58,563 nucleotides of DNA, taken from an uncultured Clostridia bacterium. Its GTDB lineage: Bacteria > Bacillota > Clostridia > Christensenellales > Aristaeellaceae. This document shows positions 32,308 through 40,931 of the stretch, in pieces. The notes below the pieces were generated by a model. The model saw only the letters and a list, made by a program, of their open reading frames with translations. It searched no databases and was not told where the DNA came from. Position numbers and translations under genes: made by a program. The number at the start of each line of letters is the position of its first letter. The stretch's first letter is position 1. Location: contig CAKUFG010000016.1 in NCBI GenBank assembly GCA_934647235.1, positions 1 to 58,563 of the forward strand. The letters are read 5' to 3'.

Positions 32308-33186
32308 ATGTACATCGATATGGACGGCGTAAAGCGGCTGAAGATCAATCTGCATGCGCACACCACCGATTCGGATGGGCGCGTATCGCCCGAGGAGGCT
32401 GCGCGCATTTACCGCGAGGCGGGCTATGACGTGCTGGCGATTACCGACCACTGGCGCTGGCACAAAAGCGGAGAGTTAAGCGGTCTGCGCATCCTGGCTG
32501 GCGCGGAATATAACGTGGGTGGCTCGGACGGCGCGGCGGGCGTATACCATATCCTGGGTCTGGGCTGCGCGCATGCGCCGGCAATTGACCGTGAGGAGCA
32601 GGATCCTCAGCGCGTGCTGGATGCAATTCACGCTGCAAATGGTCTGGCCGTGCTGGCGCACCCTGCCTGGTCGCTCAACTCCGTATCGCAGGCCGCCGCG
32701 CTGCGTGGGGTGGAGGCCACCGAAATCTACAATACCGTGTCGGACGCGCATGAATCCTGCCGTCCCTATTCGGGCAATTTTGTGGATATCGCCGCCGGGC
32801 AGGGGCTGACCTATCCGCTGCTGGCCACGGACGACGTGCATTATTATGACGGCACGGACACAGCCTGCTCTTATATCATGCTGGCGTGCGCGCCCGATGC
32901 GGCAGATGTGGAGTTGCTGCAGGCTATCCGCGAAAAGCGCTTTTACGCCACTCAGGGGCCCGAGGTGCATCTGGATATCGTGGGGGATGAGGCGGTGGTG
33001 CGCTGCTCGCCCGCCGCGCGCATCACGCTGTTCACCAACAGGGTATGGGGGCGCGGCCACAGTGTGCGCGGCGAAAATCTGACGGAGCACCGCGCGAAGC
33101 TCGATCCCACGGAAACCTTCATCCGCGCCGAGGTGACGGATGCGGACAGCAGAACGGCCTGGAGCAATACGATCCGGCTGAAATAA
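32308..33186 (+). CDS. PHP-domain metal-dependent phosphoesterase
   Basis: The 292-residue protein has PHP motifs NLHAHTTDSDGR, LAITDHW, GAEYN, VLAHPAW and LATDDVHYYDG. A C-terminal beta-rich part follows (about residues 215-292). It is longer than the PHP protein at 12.8 kb and only distantly like it. Such proteins hydrolyse phosphoesters; the substrate is unknown. An ATAAGGAGA ribosome site precedes the ATG. It has terminators on both sides. Confidence 0.85.
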   Translation: MYIDMDGVKRLKINLHAHTTDSDGRVSPEEAARIYREAGYDVLAITDHWRWHKSGELSGLRILAGAEYNVGGSDGAAGVYHILGLGCAHAPAIDREEQDPQRVLDAIHAANGLAVLAHPAWSLNSVSQAAALRGVEATEIYNTVSDAHESCRPYSGNFVDIAAGQGLTYPLLATDDVHYYDGTDTACSYIMLACAPDAADVELLQAIREKRFYATQGPEVHLDIVGDEAVVRCSPAARITLFTNRVWGRGHSVRGENLTEHRAKLDPTETFIRAEVTDADSRTAWSNTIRLK

Positions 33187-33215
33187 AAAGCGATATTAAA
33201 GGCAAACAATCGGAA

Positions 33216-33256
33216 AACGCCTTTCACGCCGAAAAGCAAGCGTGAAAGGCGTTTTT
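33216..33256 (+). terminator. strong intrinsic terminator
   Basis: AACGCCTTTCACGC and GCGTGAAAGGCGTT form a perfect 14-bp stem around a 10-nt loop, followed by TTTT. Confidence 0.9.
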
Positions 33257-33338
33257 TGCCTGATAAAAATACAAAACAAGTGCAGAAAGCCGCCGGAATG
33301 TCTGATTGGGTAAATAAAAATAAAATTAAAAAAGCATA

Positions 33339-33367
33339 TTGCACATTTCTACCAAAGATGATATAGT
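33339..33367 (+). promoter_or_regulatory. promoter of the UgpB-like ABC operon
   Basis: TTGCAC-N17-TATAGT in an AT-rich stretch. The leader of about 100 nt holds a 7-bp hairpin (TTCGCGC/GCGCGAA near 33412-33436) before the ribosome site AAAGGAAGG. Confidence 0.7.
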
Positions 33368-33471
33368 ATAAGCACGTTATGGAAAAATGGACACATGCAA
33401 AGGCGATCCTTTTCGCGCAGGCAAACGCGCGAAGAAAATAGAAGGATAAACAAGAAAGGAAGGACACCCTC

Positions 33472-34770
33472 ATGAAGAAAACGTTGGCCCTTTTGCTGGC
33501 AGCGCTGCTGCTGATCGGCATTGCTCCCGCTTTCGCCGAGACTGCGGACCCCTATGCCATTACCGAGCCCATCACCATCGAATGGTGGCACAGCCATGAA
33601 GAGCAGTATTCCGGCCTGCTGGACGGCATGCTGGAGCAGTTCGCCAAGGAAAATCCCCTGATCACCGTTACTCCCATCTATCAGGGCTCCTATTCCGATA
33701 TCCATACCAAGCTGATGAGCGCGGTCACGGCCGAAAACGTGCCGGCGCTGTGCGTTGCCAACACCTCCTATCCCGCCATGTACGGCGCGCAGGGCATCTG
33801 CACCGATCTGACCCCCTATATGCAGGCCAGCGGCTACGATGTGATGGACTTCGGCGAGGGCCTGGTCGCCTCCACCAGCTATCAGGGCCAGCAGATCTGC
33901 CTGCCCTACCTGATCTCCACCCAGGTAATGTACTACAATAAGACCGCCGCCGACGCCGAAGGCATTGAAATGCCCAAGACCTTCGACGACATGGAAGAGT
34001 TCCTGAAGAAGGCCACCATCTTCAACGAGGACGGCACCACCAAGCGCTACGGCACCGTCTTCGGCGGCTGGGATTACTGGTACTATGAGATGCTGTACAA
34101 GAACAACGGCGTCCAGGTAATCAATGAAGAAGAAAACAAGAGCGACCTGAACAGCGAGCTGGCTGCACAGATCACCGCCAAGATCGCCGAGTGGTGCGAT
34201 AAGGGCTACGCCTACTATGCCTACGGCACCGGCGCTTCCTCCAACATGCGCCAGCTGTTCGCGGACGAGGGCACCTTCTCCGTGTTCCACACCTCCTCCC
34301 TGTATGACACCTACGTAAACACCCTGGTAAAGGGCAAGTTTGAAGTGGGTATGGCCTGGTGCCCCGGCGGCAACGACGGCGAAACCTTCAAGAGCGAAGT
34401 GGGCGGCTGCGTGCTGCTGATCCCCGAAAAGGCCTCCCAGGCGCAGAAGAACGCTGCGTGGAAGCTGCTGCAGTTCATGACCAGCCCCGAAATCAACCTG
34501 TACTGGGCCGACCAGACCGGTTACTTCCCCACCCGTCAGAGCGTGCAGGGCACCGAAGCCTATCAGGAATACCTGACCCGCAAGCCCGCGATGGAATCCG
34601 TCGTGTCCATGGCTTCCTGGATCAACCCCCGCAACCAGCACCCCGCCTATGACCAGATTGCCAACCTGTGGCGTCATGCCCTGGCCAAGGTGTTCAACGA
34701 AAAGGCTCCCGTTCAGGATACCCTGGATGAGCTGGTAACCGAAGTGAACGAAATCCTTGAAGATCAGTAA
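33472..34770 (+). CDS. ABC transporter substrate-binding protein, UgpB-like
   Basis: The 432-residue protein has a signal peptide (MKKTLALLLAALLLIGIAPA, cleavage near AFA-ETAD) without a lipobox cysteine. The mature part follows family 1 binding proteins of the UgpB type: ITIEWWHSHEEQYSG, VTPIYQGSYSDIHTK, VMYYNKTAADAEG, DQTGYFPTRQSVQG. It may bind a sugar, glycerol 3-phosphate or its diester. Lack of a lipid anchor is unusual for a Gram-positive binding protein; the uncleaved signal or the extended permeases might hold it. Confidence 0.9.
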   Translation: MKKTLALLLAALLLIGIAPAFAETADPYAITEPITIEWWHSHEEQYSGLLDGMLEQFAKENPLITVTPIYQGSYSDIHTKLMSAVTAENVPALCVANTSYPAMYGAQGICTDLTPYMQASGYDVMDFGEGLVASTSYQGQQICLPYLISTQVMYYNKTAADAEGIEMPKTFDDMEEFLKKATIFNEDGTTKRYGTVFGGWDYWYYEMLYKNNGVQVINEEENKSDLNSELAAQITAKIAEWCDKGYAYYAYGTGASSNMRQLFADEGTFSVFHTSSLYDTYVNTLVKGKFEVGMAWCPGGNDGETFKSEVGGCVLLIPEKASQAQKNAAWKLLQFMTSPEINLYWADQTGYFPTRQSVQGTEAYQEYLTRKPAMESVVSMASWINPRNQHPAYDQIANLWRHALAKVFNEKAPVQDTLDELVTEVNEILEDQ

Positions 34771-34842
34771 GCGCTACTGAAGAACCATTTATGCGGGAGG
34801 AGGAGGCAGCTCCTCCTCCCATGTTTGATATGAGGTGAATGT

Positions 34843-36039
34843 ATGCAGGCGGCAAAAAGCATCGGCGTAAACAAACGCCCTCTGGGGCACTCCCCGCTGC
34901 GCAGGGCGGCTGCGATTGCAATGATCGTATTCGGGGTTATATTCTTTGTGGCCGGGGTCTATGGATACCTTGTCAACGACCTGCGGTGCGTAAATCAGGA
35001 TCTGTTTACGCGCGTCGCCGCCGCCCGCAAGGCAGCGCTTTCAGCCGGCACCCGCGTATCGGGCGGCATGGGCCTGCTGAGCGAATATCTGAAAACGGCC
35101 TGCATTATCATGATTCTTGGCATCGCGCTGACGCTGCTGGGCGTGATGATGCTGGCGCTGCGCAGGGAGCGCTATATTGATTTTCTGTGCATCGTGCCGG
35201 CGATGATCTTCTTTATGATGTTCGTATACTATCCGATCATTGATCTGGTTCGTATCAGCTTTACGGATATGAAGCTGGGCAACGATAACTTCAAGCAGGT
35301 CGGCTTCAAAAACTACAAGTGGCTGTTCCAGGGCTCGGGCTGGAAGTACTTCTTCCAGTCGCTCAAAATTACCATCACCTACACCTTCTGGGAGCTGGTG
35401 TTTACGCTGGTGATCGGCATGCTGCTGGCGCTTCTGTTCAATCATATGACGCGCTATTTCAACGTGCTGCGCGCCGCGGTGTTTATGCCAAAGTATATCG
35501 CCGTCTCCACCAGCGCCATCGTATTCTTATGGATTCTTCACGGCAATCACGGCATCCTGAACCATCTGCTCAATATGCTTGGCATTGAGGGCGTGGATTG
35601 GCTGAACAAGGAAGATACGGCCCTTGCGGGCATTCTGTTTTTAACCTTCTGGCGCGTGACGGGCTACGGCATGATGATTTATCTGTCCGCCATGAAGGGC
35701 ATTCCCCAGGATTATTACGAGGCTGCGGCCATCGACGGTGCGGACGGCGTGCAGCGCTTCCGCCATATCACGGTGCCGCTGCTGACGCCCACCACCGTCT
35801 TCCTGCTGGTAACAACGTTTATCGCCAGCATGAAGGTGTTCCAGTCCGTGGACGTTATGACGGGCGGCGGCCCCGGCAAGGCCACCAACGTGGTGGTGCA
35901 GTGGATTTACAACACGGCGTTCAAGGACTTCCGCATGGAACGCTCGGCCACGGTATCGGTTGTGTTCTTTATTATCCTGCTGGTTTGCACGGCGCTGACG
36001 ATGAAATGGTCCAACCGTAAAACCAACTACGACCAGTAA
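34843..36039 (+). CDS. ABC transporter permease, MalF/UgpA type with N-terminal extension
   Basis: The core from about residue 112 is a standard permease (IDFLCIVPAMIFFMMFVYYP) with the EAA loop YEAAAIDGADGVQRFRHITV. Before it lie about 110 extra residues: a membrane helix (AIAMIVFGVIFFVAGVYGYL), an external stretch of about 40 residues with KAALSAGTRVSGG, and a second helix (ACIIMILGIALTLLGVMMLA). The partner permease has the same extra layout. It is the second gene of the operon. No ATPase gene is present, so a shared MsmK/UgpC-type ATPase must act in trans. Confidence 0.9.
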   Translation: MQAAKSIGVNKRPLGHSPLRRAAAIAMIVFGVIFFVAGVYGYLVNDLRCVNQDLFTRVAAARKAALSAGTRVSGGMGLLSEYLKTACIIMILGIALTLLGVMMLALRRERYIDFLCIVPAMIFFMMFVYYPIIDLVRISFTDMKLGNDNFKQVGFKNYKWLFQGSGWKYFFQSLKITITYTFWELVFTLVIGMLLALLFNHMTRYFNVLRAAVFMPKYIAVSTSAIVFLWILHGNHGILNHLLNMLGIEGVDWLNKEDTALAGILFLTFWRVTGYGMMIYLSAMKGIPQDYYEAAAIDGADGVQRFRHITVPLLTPTTVFLLVTTFIASMKVFQSVDVMTGGGPGKATNVVVQWIYNTAFKDFRMERSATVSVVFFIILLVCTALTMKWSNRKTNYDQ

Positions 36040-36059
36040 AGCGGAAGGAGAACGTTTTT

Positions 36060-37199
36060 ATGCAAAAAGAAAATCATCTGCTGCGGATGCGCCGCTCCGG
36101 CTGGTTTGATATTATGATGCTCTTCCTGGCCTTTGCGCTTGTGCTGGGCGTCCTGGGGCTGGTTGGCGTAATCAGCTATCACAACGCCATGGGCCGCGTT
36201 ACGGCGGACATGACGGAATACGAAATCACGCACTCGCTTTCCGCCCTGGCGCGCTCCAGAGGCACGTATCTTACGGCGGCAGCCGTCTGCCTGGGCGTTG
36301 CAGCCGTGGGGCTTTTGTGCCTGCGCTTTATTTCGCCCCTGATCCAGGCCGATCCGCGCCGCCAGATGGCTATGCGCCGCACTATGCGGGCGCTGCAGTA
36401 TATCGCGGCGACGCTCTTTACCCTGGTGATGCTCTTCCCGATTTACTGGATGATCATTTCCTCCTTCAAAACCAGCGAGGAGCTGCTCAATCCCGTGCCT
36501 ACCCTGTGGCCGCTGAAATTCAATTTTCAGAATTATCCAAACGTTCTGCGCCGCGCGCCGTTCCTGAAGTACTTTTACAACACCATGATTATGACCGCCT
36601 TCATCATGCTGGGCGAATTGACGCTGGGCGTGCTGGCGGCGTATGGCTTCTCCAAGGGCAATTTCCCCGGCAAAAACGTGTTCTTCCTGATCGTGCTGGG
36701 CGCGCTGATGGTGCCCTTCCAGGTCACGTTCATTCCCATCTATGTGATGGTATCGCGCCTGAACTGGCTTAACTCCTTCCCCGGCCTGGTAGTGCCGAAC
36801 CTTGTATCGGCGTATTTCATCTTTATGCTCCGGCAGGCGTTCATGTCGGTGGACGACAGCTATATCGAGGCGGGCCGCATCGACGGCATGGGGCGCATCG
36901 GCACCATCGTGCATGTGCTGTGCCCGATGTGCGCGCCTACGCTGATTACGCTGAGCATCCTCTCCTTCATCGGCGGCTGGAACAGCTATTTCTGGCCCAA
37001 GATGATCACCACCACCGACGTGCGCCGCACCATTGCCGTGGGCGTCACCTACCTTCGCCAAACCTTCTCCGGCCTGGAGACCTCCAACTATAACGAAATC
37101 ATGGCCGGCGCGGTGATGGGCATTGTGCCGATCATCCTGCTGTTCCTGATCCTGCAGAAGTACATCATGACGGGCATGAGCAAGGCCGCGATGAAATAA
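36060..37199 (+). CDS. ABC transporter permease, MalG/UgpE type with N-terminal extension
   Basis: The 379-residue protein has a core from about residue 110 (YIAATLFTLVMLFPIYWMII, SFKTSEELL) with the EAA loop IEAGRIDGMGRIGTIVHVLC. The first 100 residues hold two more helices (IMMLFLAFALVLGVLGLVGV and YLTAAAVCLGVAAVGLLCLR) around a loop of about 30 residues. This mirrors the other permease. GGAAGGAG precedes the ATG. Confidence 0.9.
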   Translation: MQKENHLLRMRRSGWFDIMMLFLAFALVLGVLGLVGVISYHNAMGRVTADMTEYEITHSLSALARSRGTYLTAAAVCLGVAAVGLLCLRFISPLIQADPRRQMAMRRTMRALQYIAATLFTLVMLFPIYWMIISSFKTSEELLNPVPTLWPLKFNFQNYPNVLRRAPFLKYFYNTMIMTAFIMLGELTLGVLAAYGFSKGNFPGKNVFFLIVLGALMVPFQVTFIPIYVMVSRLNWLNSFPGLVVPNLVSAYFIFMLRQAFMSVDDSYIEAGRIDGMGRIGTIVHVLCPMCAPTLITLSILSFIGGWNSYFWPKMITTTDVRRTIAVGVTYLRQTFSGLETSNYNEIMAGAVMGIVPIILLFLILQKYIMTGMSKAAMK

Positions 37200-37267
37200 C
37201 GCCTGTGCGGCCGCCGAATTGCCATTGAAAATCACAATAAGTCTTTTCCATATGGGAGGAACCAACG

Positions 37268-38203
37268 ATGAAAAAACGCCTGATTGCGCTGGCGCTGATG
37301 CTGAGCCTGCTGTTTTCCTGCGCCCTTGCCGAGGATGCGCGCTACGGCCAGGTTTACGATACCGCCCAGGATGCGGGCAGGCTGACCGTGCGCTATCTGT
37401 GGCTTGGGCCGCAGGTGGCGGATGATAAGCCGGGCGACTGCATGATTCTGACCTCGCCCGATGGCAAGATCATGGTGCTGGATGCGGGCCATCCGCAGGC
37501 AACGCAGTATATCATCGCCGCGCTGGATGAGATGGGCGTAAAGAAGATCGATTATCTGGTAGCCTCTCATCCGCATATCGATCATATCGGCGGCATGGCT
37601 GCGTTGATGGATCGCTATGAGGTGGGCATTCATTATTCTACCGAGCTTTGGCATACCACCAATACCTATAAGGGCTATGTCGCGGCGATCGAGCGCAATC
37701 ACATCGAGCAGGTTTATCTGCACGAGGGCGACAGCTTCATGTTCGGCGATCAGGTCAAGGTGTATGTGTACAACCCGGAGGCTGAAATCGAATATTACGA
37801 GGATTATCCCAAGAGCGGTACGCAGTTTATGAACAACCATTCGCTGGTGCTCAAGTTTGTGTATGGCGATTCGTCCTTCCTGATGGCGGGCGATCTATAC
37901 AGCACGGGTGAAACGGATGTGGTCAAGCGCTGGGGCGATGCGCTGCATGCCGACGTGATCAAAGCCAATCATCATGGCCTGGATACCTCCAATTCGCCCA
38001 AGTGGCGCAAAACGGTCAACCCGGAGATCACTGTGATTACAAATGATCTGCTGGGCAGCGTGTTTGTTGCACAGAAATATGCCCGCAACGGCAAGCAGAT
38101 GTACCATATCTTCCTGGATGGCGACGTGCGCGTCAGCACGGCCGGCGACGGCGAATACGAGGTACTGACTGGCAAGGACAGACAAACGGATTTCTTTGAT
38201 TGA
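37268..38203 (+). CDS. exported metallo-beta-lactamase-fold hydrolase
   Basis: The 311-residue protein has a signal peptide (MKKRLIALALMLSLLFSCAL). It could be cut at ALA-EDA or, less likely, lipidated at the Cys in LFSCALA. The mature part has the HxHxDH motif as ASHPHIDHIGG, the Asp in LMAGDLYSTGE, and the His in ANHHGLD. It is of the ComEC-C/Rec2-like group, often nucleases or phosphodiesterases. As last gene of the ABC operon it may release a product for the importer, such as glycerol phosphate or a nucleotide part; that is inference. Confidence 0.85.
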   Translation: MKKRLIALALMLSLLFSCALAEDARYGQVYDTAQDAGRLTVRYLWLGPQVADDKPGDCMILTSPDGKIMVLDAGHPQATQYIIAALDEMGVKKIDYLVASHPHIDHIGGMAALMDRYEVGIHYSTELWHTTNTYKGYVAAIERNHIEQVYLHEGDSFMFGDQVKVYVYNPEAEIEYYEDYPKSGTQFMNNHSLVLKFVYGDSSFLMAGDLYSTGETDVVKRWGDALHADVIKANHHGLDTSNSPKWRKTVNPEITVITNDLLGSVFVAQKYARNGKQMYHIFLDGDVRVSTAGDGEYEVLTGKDRQTDFFD

Positions 38204-38211
38204 CGACATAC

Positions 38212-38236
38212 AGCGCCCTTCGGGGCGCTTCTTTGC
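38212..38236 (+). terminator. intrinsic terminator of the ABC operon
   Basis: AGCGCCC and GGGCGCT form a perfect 7-bp stem around a 4-nt loop, followed by TCTTTG. Confidence 0.65.
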
Positions 38237-38257
38237 GTGCGCCGGAATATGCCAAGA

Positions 38258-38285
38258 TAATGAACAATATGATTATTGTTTAGTG
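38258..38285. promoter_or_regulatory. TetR-type operator, copy 1 (upstream of HD gene)
   Basis: TAATGAACAA-N8-TTGTTTAGTG. The left arm matches the proposed half-site TACTGAACAA at 9 of 10 positions and the right arm matches 8 of 10. Its centre is 63 bp, close to six helical turns, from the centre of the next copy. Confidence 0.6.
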
Positions 38286-38320
38286 ATATGTCAAAATTAC
38301 ACGGCATATATCGAATTATA

Positions 38321-38348
38321 TACTGGACAAAATACAACTTGTTCAGTA
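38321..38348. promoter_or_regulatory. TetR-type operator, copy 2 (over the HD gene promoter)
   Basis: TACTGGACAA-N8-TTGTTCAGTA is a palindrome with 9 of 10 positions matched between arms. It is the best copy of the four and lies across the -35 and spacer of the promoter, so a bound protein would block polymerase. Confidence 0.7.
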
Positions 38349-38352
38349 TAAT
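38324..38352 (+). promoter_or_regulatory. promoter of the molybdenum cofactor/transport operon
   Basis: TGGACA-N17-TATAAT. The -35 and spacer lie within operator copy 2. A second -10-like TATAGT stands at 38355. Confidence 0.6.
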
Positions 38353-38403
38353 GATATAGTATCGATATGCGCGAATCGATTTTCACGAAATTGGAGGCGT
38401 AGA

Positions 38404-38928
38404 ATGCCGCACACTGGCATGAAGCCCGGCGCCGCGCTTACGCCGTGCATTCCGGATGAGTCCGTCTGCAGTACGCTGCTGACGCAGGTTCCGCCGCAGG
38501 TGGCGGCGCATAGCCGCGCCGTGCAGCGCCTGGCGCTGGAAATGTGCGATGCGCTGGCAGCGCATGGCGTGCGGCTGAACCGCGCGCTCCTGTCTGCCGC
38601 CGCGCTGCTGCATGATATCTGCCGTACCGAGCCCAACCACGCTTTTGCCGGGGCGCAGAAGCTGCGCGGGCTGGGTTATCCCGAGATTGCGGACATTGTG
38701 GCCGTGCATCACGATTGGAGCGGCGGGCCGTTTGACGAAAGTGCGCTGCTGTACCTGGCGGATAAGTACGTGCAGGGCGATCAGCGCGTAACGCTGGAAG
38801 AGCGCTTTGAACGCAGCCGGGCAAAGTGCCGTACCGAGCAGGCGCTGTGCGCCCATGACCGCCGGTATCGCGCCGCCCTTGCAGCCCGGCAGCAGTATGA
38901 TCTATTGATCGGAGAGAAACAGCCATGA
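38404..38928 (+). CDS. HD-domain protein of the molybdenum hydroxylase cluster
   Basis: The 174-residue protein has the HD signature (AHSRAVQRLAL, AALLHDICRTE, VAVHHDWSGG, YLADKYVQGD). HD proteins are metal-dependent phosphohydrolases. Small HD proteins are regular members of the selenium-dependent molybdenum hydroxylase gene sets of Clostridia, where their role is unknown. TTGGAGG precedes the ATG. The stop overlaps the next start (ATGA). Confidence 0.85.
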   Translation: MPHTGMKPGAALTPCIPDESVCSTLLTQVPPQVAAHSRAVQRLALEMCDALAAHGVRLNRALLSAAALLHDICRTEPNHAFAGAQKLRGLGYPEIADIVAVHHDWSGGPFDESALLYLADKYVQGDQRVTLEERFERSRAKCRTEQALCAHDRRYRAALAARQQYDLLIGEKQP

Positions 38929-39950
38929 AGCTGATGAAAACCACCGGGGCTGTTGGCCAGATGCTTTGCCACGATATCACCCAGATCATTCCGGGCGTGA
39001 TCAAGGACGCGGTGTTCCGCAAGGGGCATATCATCCGCGAGGAGGATATTCCGGTGCTGCTCAGCGTAGGCAAGGAGCATGTGTATATCTGGGAGCAGAA
39101 CGAAAACATGCTGCACGAAAACGACGCGGCGGCCATTCTGCGCGATCTGTGCATGGGCGAGCACATGAAAGCCTCTCAGCCCAAGGAGGGCAAGATTGAA
39201 TTGACCGCGGAGTGCGACGGCCTGTTCCTGGCCGATCTGCCGCGCCTGCGCGCCATCAACGGCATGGGCCGCATGATGATTGCCGCGCGCCCCTCCGGCT
39301 TTATGGTCAAGGCAGGGGACAAGCTGTGCGGCACGCGCATCATCCCATTGACCATTGAAAAAGAAGCCATGGAGCAGGCCAGGGCCCTGGCGGGCGATAC
39401 GCCCATCCTGCGCCTGCTGCCCATTCCCGCGCGCCGCGTGGGCATTGTCACTACGGGCAGCGAGGTGTTCAAGGGGCGCATTCAGGATCAGTTTACGCCG
39501 GTGCTGGTGCAAAAGCTGGCCGAGTACGGCAGCACGATGGCGGCGCATGTGACGCTGGACGACAACGCCCAGGAGATTACGGCGGCCATTGAAAAGATGC
39601 TTTCCGACGGGCTGGATATGGTGCTGTGCACGGGCGGCATGAGCGTGGATCCCGACGACCGCACGCCGCTGGCTATCCGCAATACGGGTGCGCGCGTGGT
39701 CAGCTACGGCGCGCCGGTGCTGCCTGGCGCGATGTTCCTGCTTTCCTATATGCAGGATGGCCGCCCGGTGTGCGGCCTGCCTGGATGCGTGATGTATGCC
39801 AAGCGCACGGTATTTGACCTGGTGCTGCCTTATCTGCTGGCGGGCGAGCCGGTGACGGCCGGGCAGCTGGCGGGCCTGGGCAACGGCGGCCTGTGCCTGA
39901 ATTGCCCTGAGTGCCATTTCCCCAACTGCGGCTTCGGCAAGGGCGTGTAA
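38925..39950 (+). CDS. molybdopterin-binding protein (MoeA/Mog-domain) with Cys-rich tail
   Basis: The 341-residue protein has a MoeA-like N-terminal part and the MoCF-binding domain (VGIVTTGSEVFKGRIQDQF, MVLCTGGMSVDPDDRTPLAI, LPGAMFLLSYMQDG, GLPGCVMYAKRTVFDLVLP). It probably binds molybdopterin during molybdate insertion or further maturation of the hydroxylase cofactor. The end has a cysteine cluster (CLNCPECHFPNCGFG) fit to bind a metal or iron-sulfur centre. It is coupled to the HD gene and precedes modA. Confidence 0.88.
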   Translation: MKLMKTTGAVGQMLCHDITQIIPGVIKDAVFRKGHIIREEDIPVLLSVGKEHVYIWEQNENMLHENDAAAILRDLCMGEHMKASQPKEGKIELTAECDGLFLADLPRLRAINGMGRMMIAARPSGFMVKAGDKLCGTRIIPLTIEKEAMEQARALAGDTPILRLLPIPARRVGIVTTGSEVFKGRIQDQFTPVLVQKLAEYGSTMAAHVTLDDNAQEITAAIEKMLSDGLDMVLCTGGMSVDPDDRTPLAIRNTGARVVSYGAPVLPGAMFLLSYMQDGRPVCGLPGCVMYAKRTVFDLVLPYLLAGEPVTAGQLAGLGNGGLCLNCPECHFPNCGFGKGV

Positions 39951-40057
39951 TCGAGCAGACGGCAAGCTTCAGACAAACCAATGCGTTTTCGATAGAAGAA
40001 CAAAGCGCGTAAATCCGCGTTTTGAATACACTTGCGAAAAGCAAAGGAGAAAGAACC

Positions 40058-40867
40058 ATGAAGAAGATCGTAGCCCTGCTGGTAGCGCTGATGCTGCTGT
40101 GCGGCTGCACCGCCGCTCTGGCCGATGAAAAGGTAGAGCTGGTTGTGTTTGCTGCCGCCTCGATGACCGAAACCCTGACCAAGATTGCCGATCTGTACGC
40201 GCAGGCTGCGCCCAACGTAACCCTGACGTTCAACTTTGACTCCTCGGGTACCCTCAAGACCCAGATCCAGGAAGGCGCCGAGTGCGACCTGTTCATTTCC
40301 GCCGGTCAGAAGCAGATGAACCAGCTGGATATCACCGCTGATTCCGCCGTCAATACCGATGGTCTGGATTTCGTCAATGAAGAAACCCGCGTAAACCTGC
40401 TGGAGAACCGTGTGACCCTGTGCGTGCCCGAAGGCAACCCCAAGAACGTGGAGAGCTTCGATGCGCTGGCCGAGCGCCTCAAGGCGGGCGACGTGCTGCT
40501 GGCGATGGGCAACAGCGATGTGCCTGTGGGCCAGTACACCCAGAAGATCCTGGCTTATTATCAACTGGACGAGGCGGAGCTGGCCAAGAAGGGCGTGCTC
40601 ACCTATGGCACCAACGTGAAGGAAGTTACCACCCAGGTTTCCGAGAGCAGCGTGGATTGCGGCATCGTGTATTGCACCGACGCCTTCAGCGCGGGTCTGA
40701 CCCCCGTTGACTACGCCACCAAGGAAATGTGCGGCCAGGTCATCTATCCTGCCGCTGTGCTGAAGATCTCCAAGCACGCGGAAGAAGCCAAGGCCTTCCT
40801 GAACTATCTGATGGGCGAGGAAGCGATGGCTGTGTTTGAAAGCGTTGGCTTCGCGCCGGTGAACTGA
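40058..40867 (+). CDS. modA: molybdate ABC transporter substrate-binding lipoprotein
   Basis: The 269-residue protein has a lipoprotein signal (lipobox LCGC near residue 17) and the ModA pattern VVFAAASMTETLTKIADLYA, FNFDSSGTLKTQIQEGAECD and LFISAGQKQMNQL. It captures molybdate or tungstate for ModBC. AAAGGAGA precedes the ATG at 40058; the in-frame TTG at 40022 lacks a site. The 107-bp gap before it holds no recognisable Moco riboswitch. Confidence 0.95.
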   Translation: MKKIVALLVALMLLCGCTAALADEKVELVVFAAASMTETLTKIADLYAQAAPNVTLTFNFDSSGTLKTQIQEGAECDLFISAGQKQMNQLDITADSAVNTDGLDFVNEETRVNLLENRVTLCVPEGNPKNVESFDALAERLKAGDVLLAMGNSDVPVGQYTQKILAYYQLDEAELAKKGVLTYGTNVKEVTTQVSESSVDCGIVYCTDAFSAGLTPVDYATKEMCGQVIYPAAVLKISKHAEEAKAFLNYLMGEEAMAVFESVGFAPVN

Positions 40868-40880
40868 TTGATCTTAAACT

Positions 40881-40910
40881 GCCCGGAAAGGCCCGACTGC
40901 CTTTCCGGGC
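40881..40910 (+). terminator. intercistronic hairpin between modA and modB
   Basis: GCCCGGAAAGGC and GCCTTTCCGGGC form a perfect 12-bp stem around a 6-nt loop. TTCCCTGC follows, without a T-run. It is more likely an mRNA-stabilising or partial-termination element that keeps modA mRNA in excess than a full terminator. Confidence 0.6.
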
Positions 40911-40931
40911 TTCCCTGCTGGAGGGGCGTAT

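Noticed and set aside
39951..40057. Molybdenum cofactor riboswitch before modA
   Set aside because: The segment is only 107 bp and shows no conserved Moco-RNA core that I can recognise, only a small CGCG hairpin.
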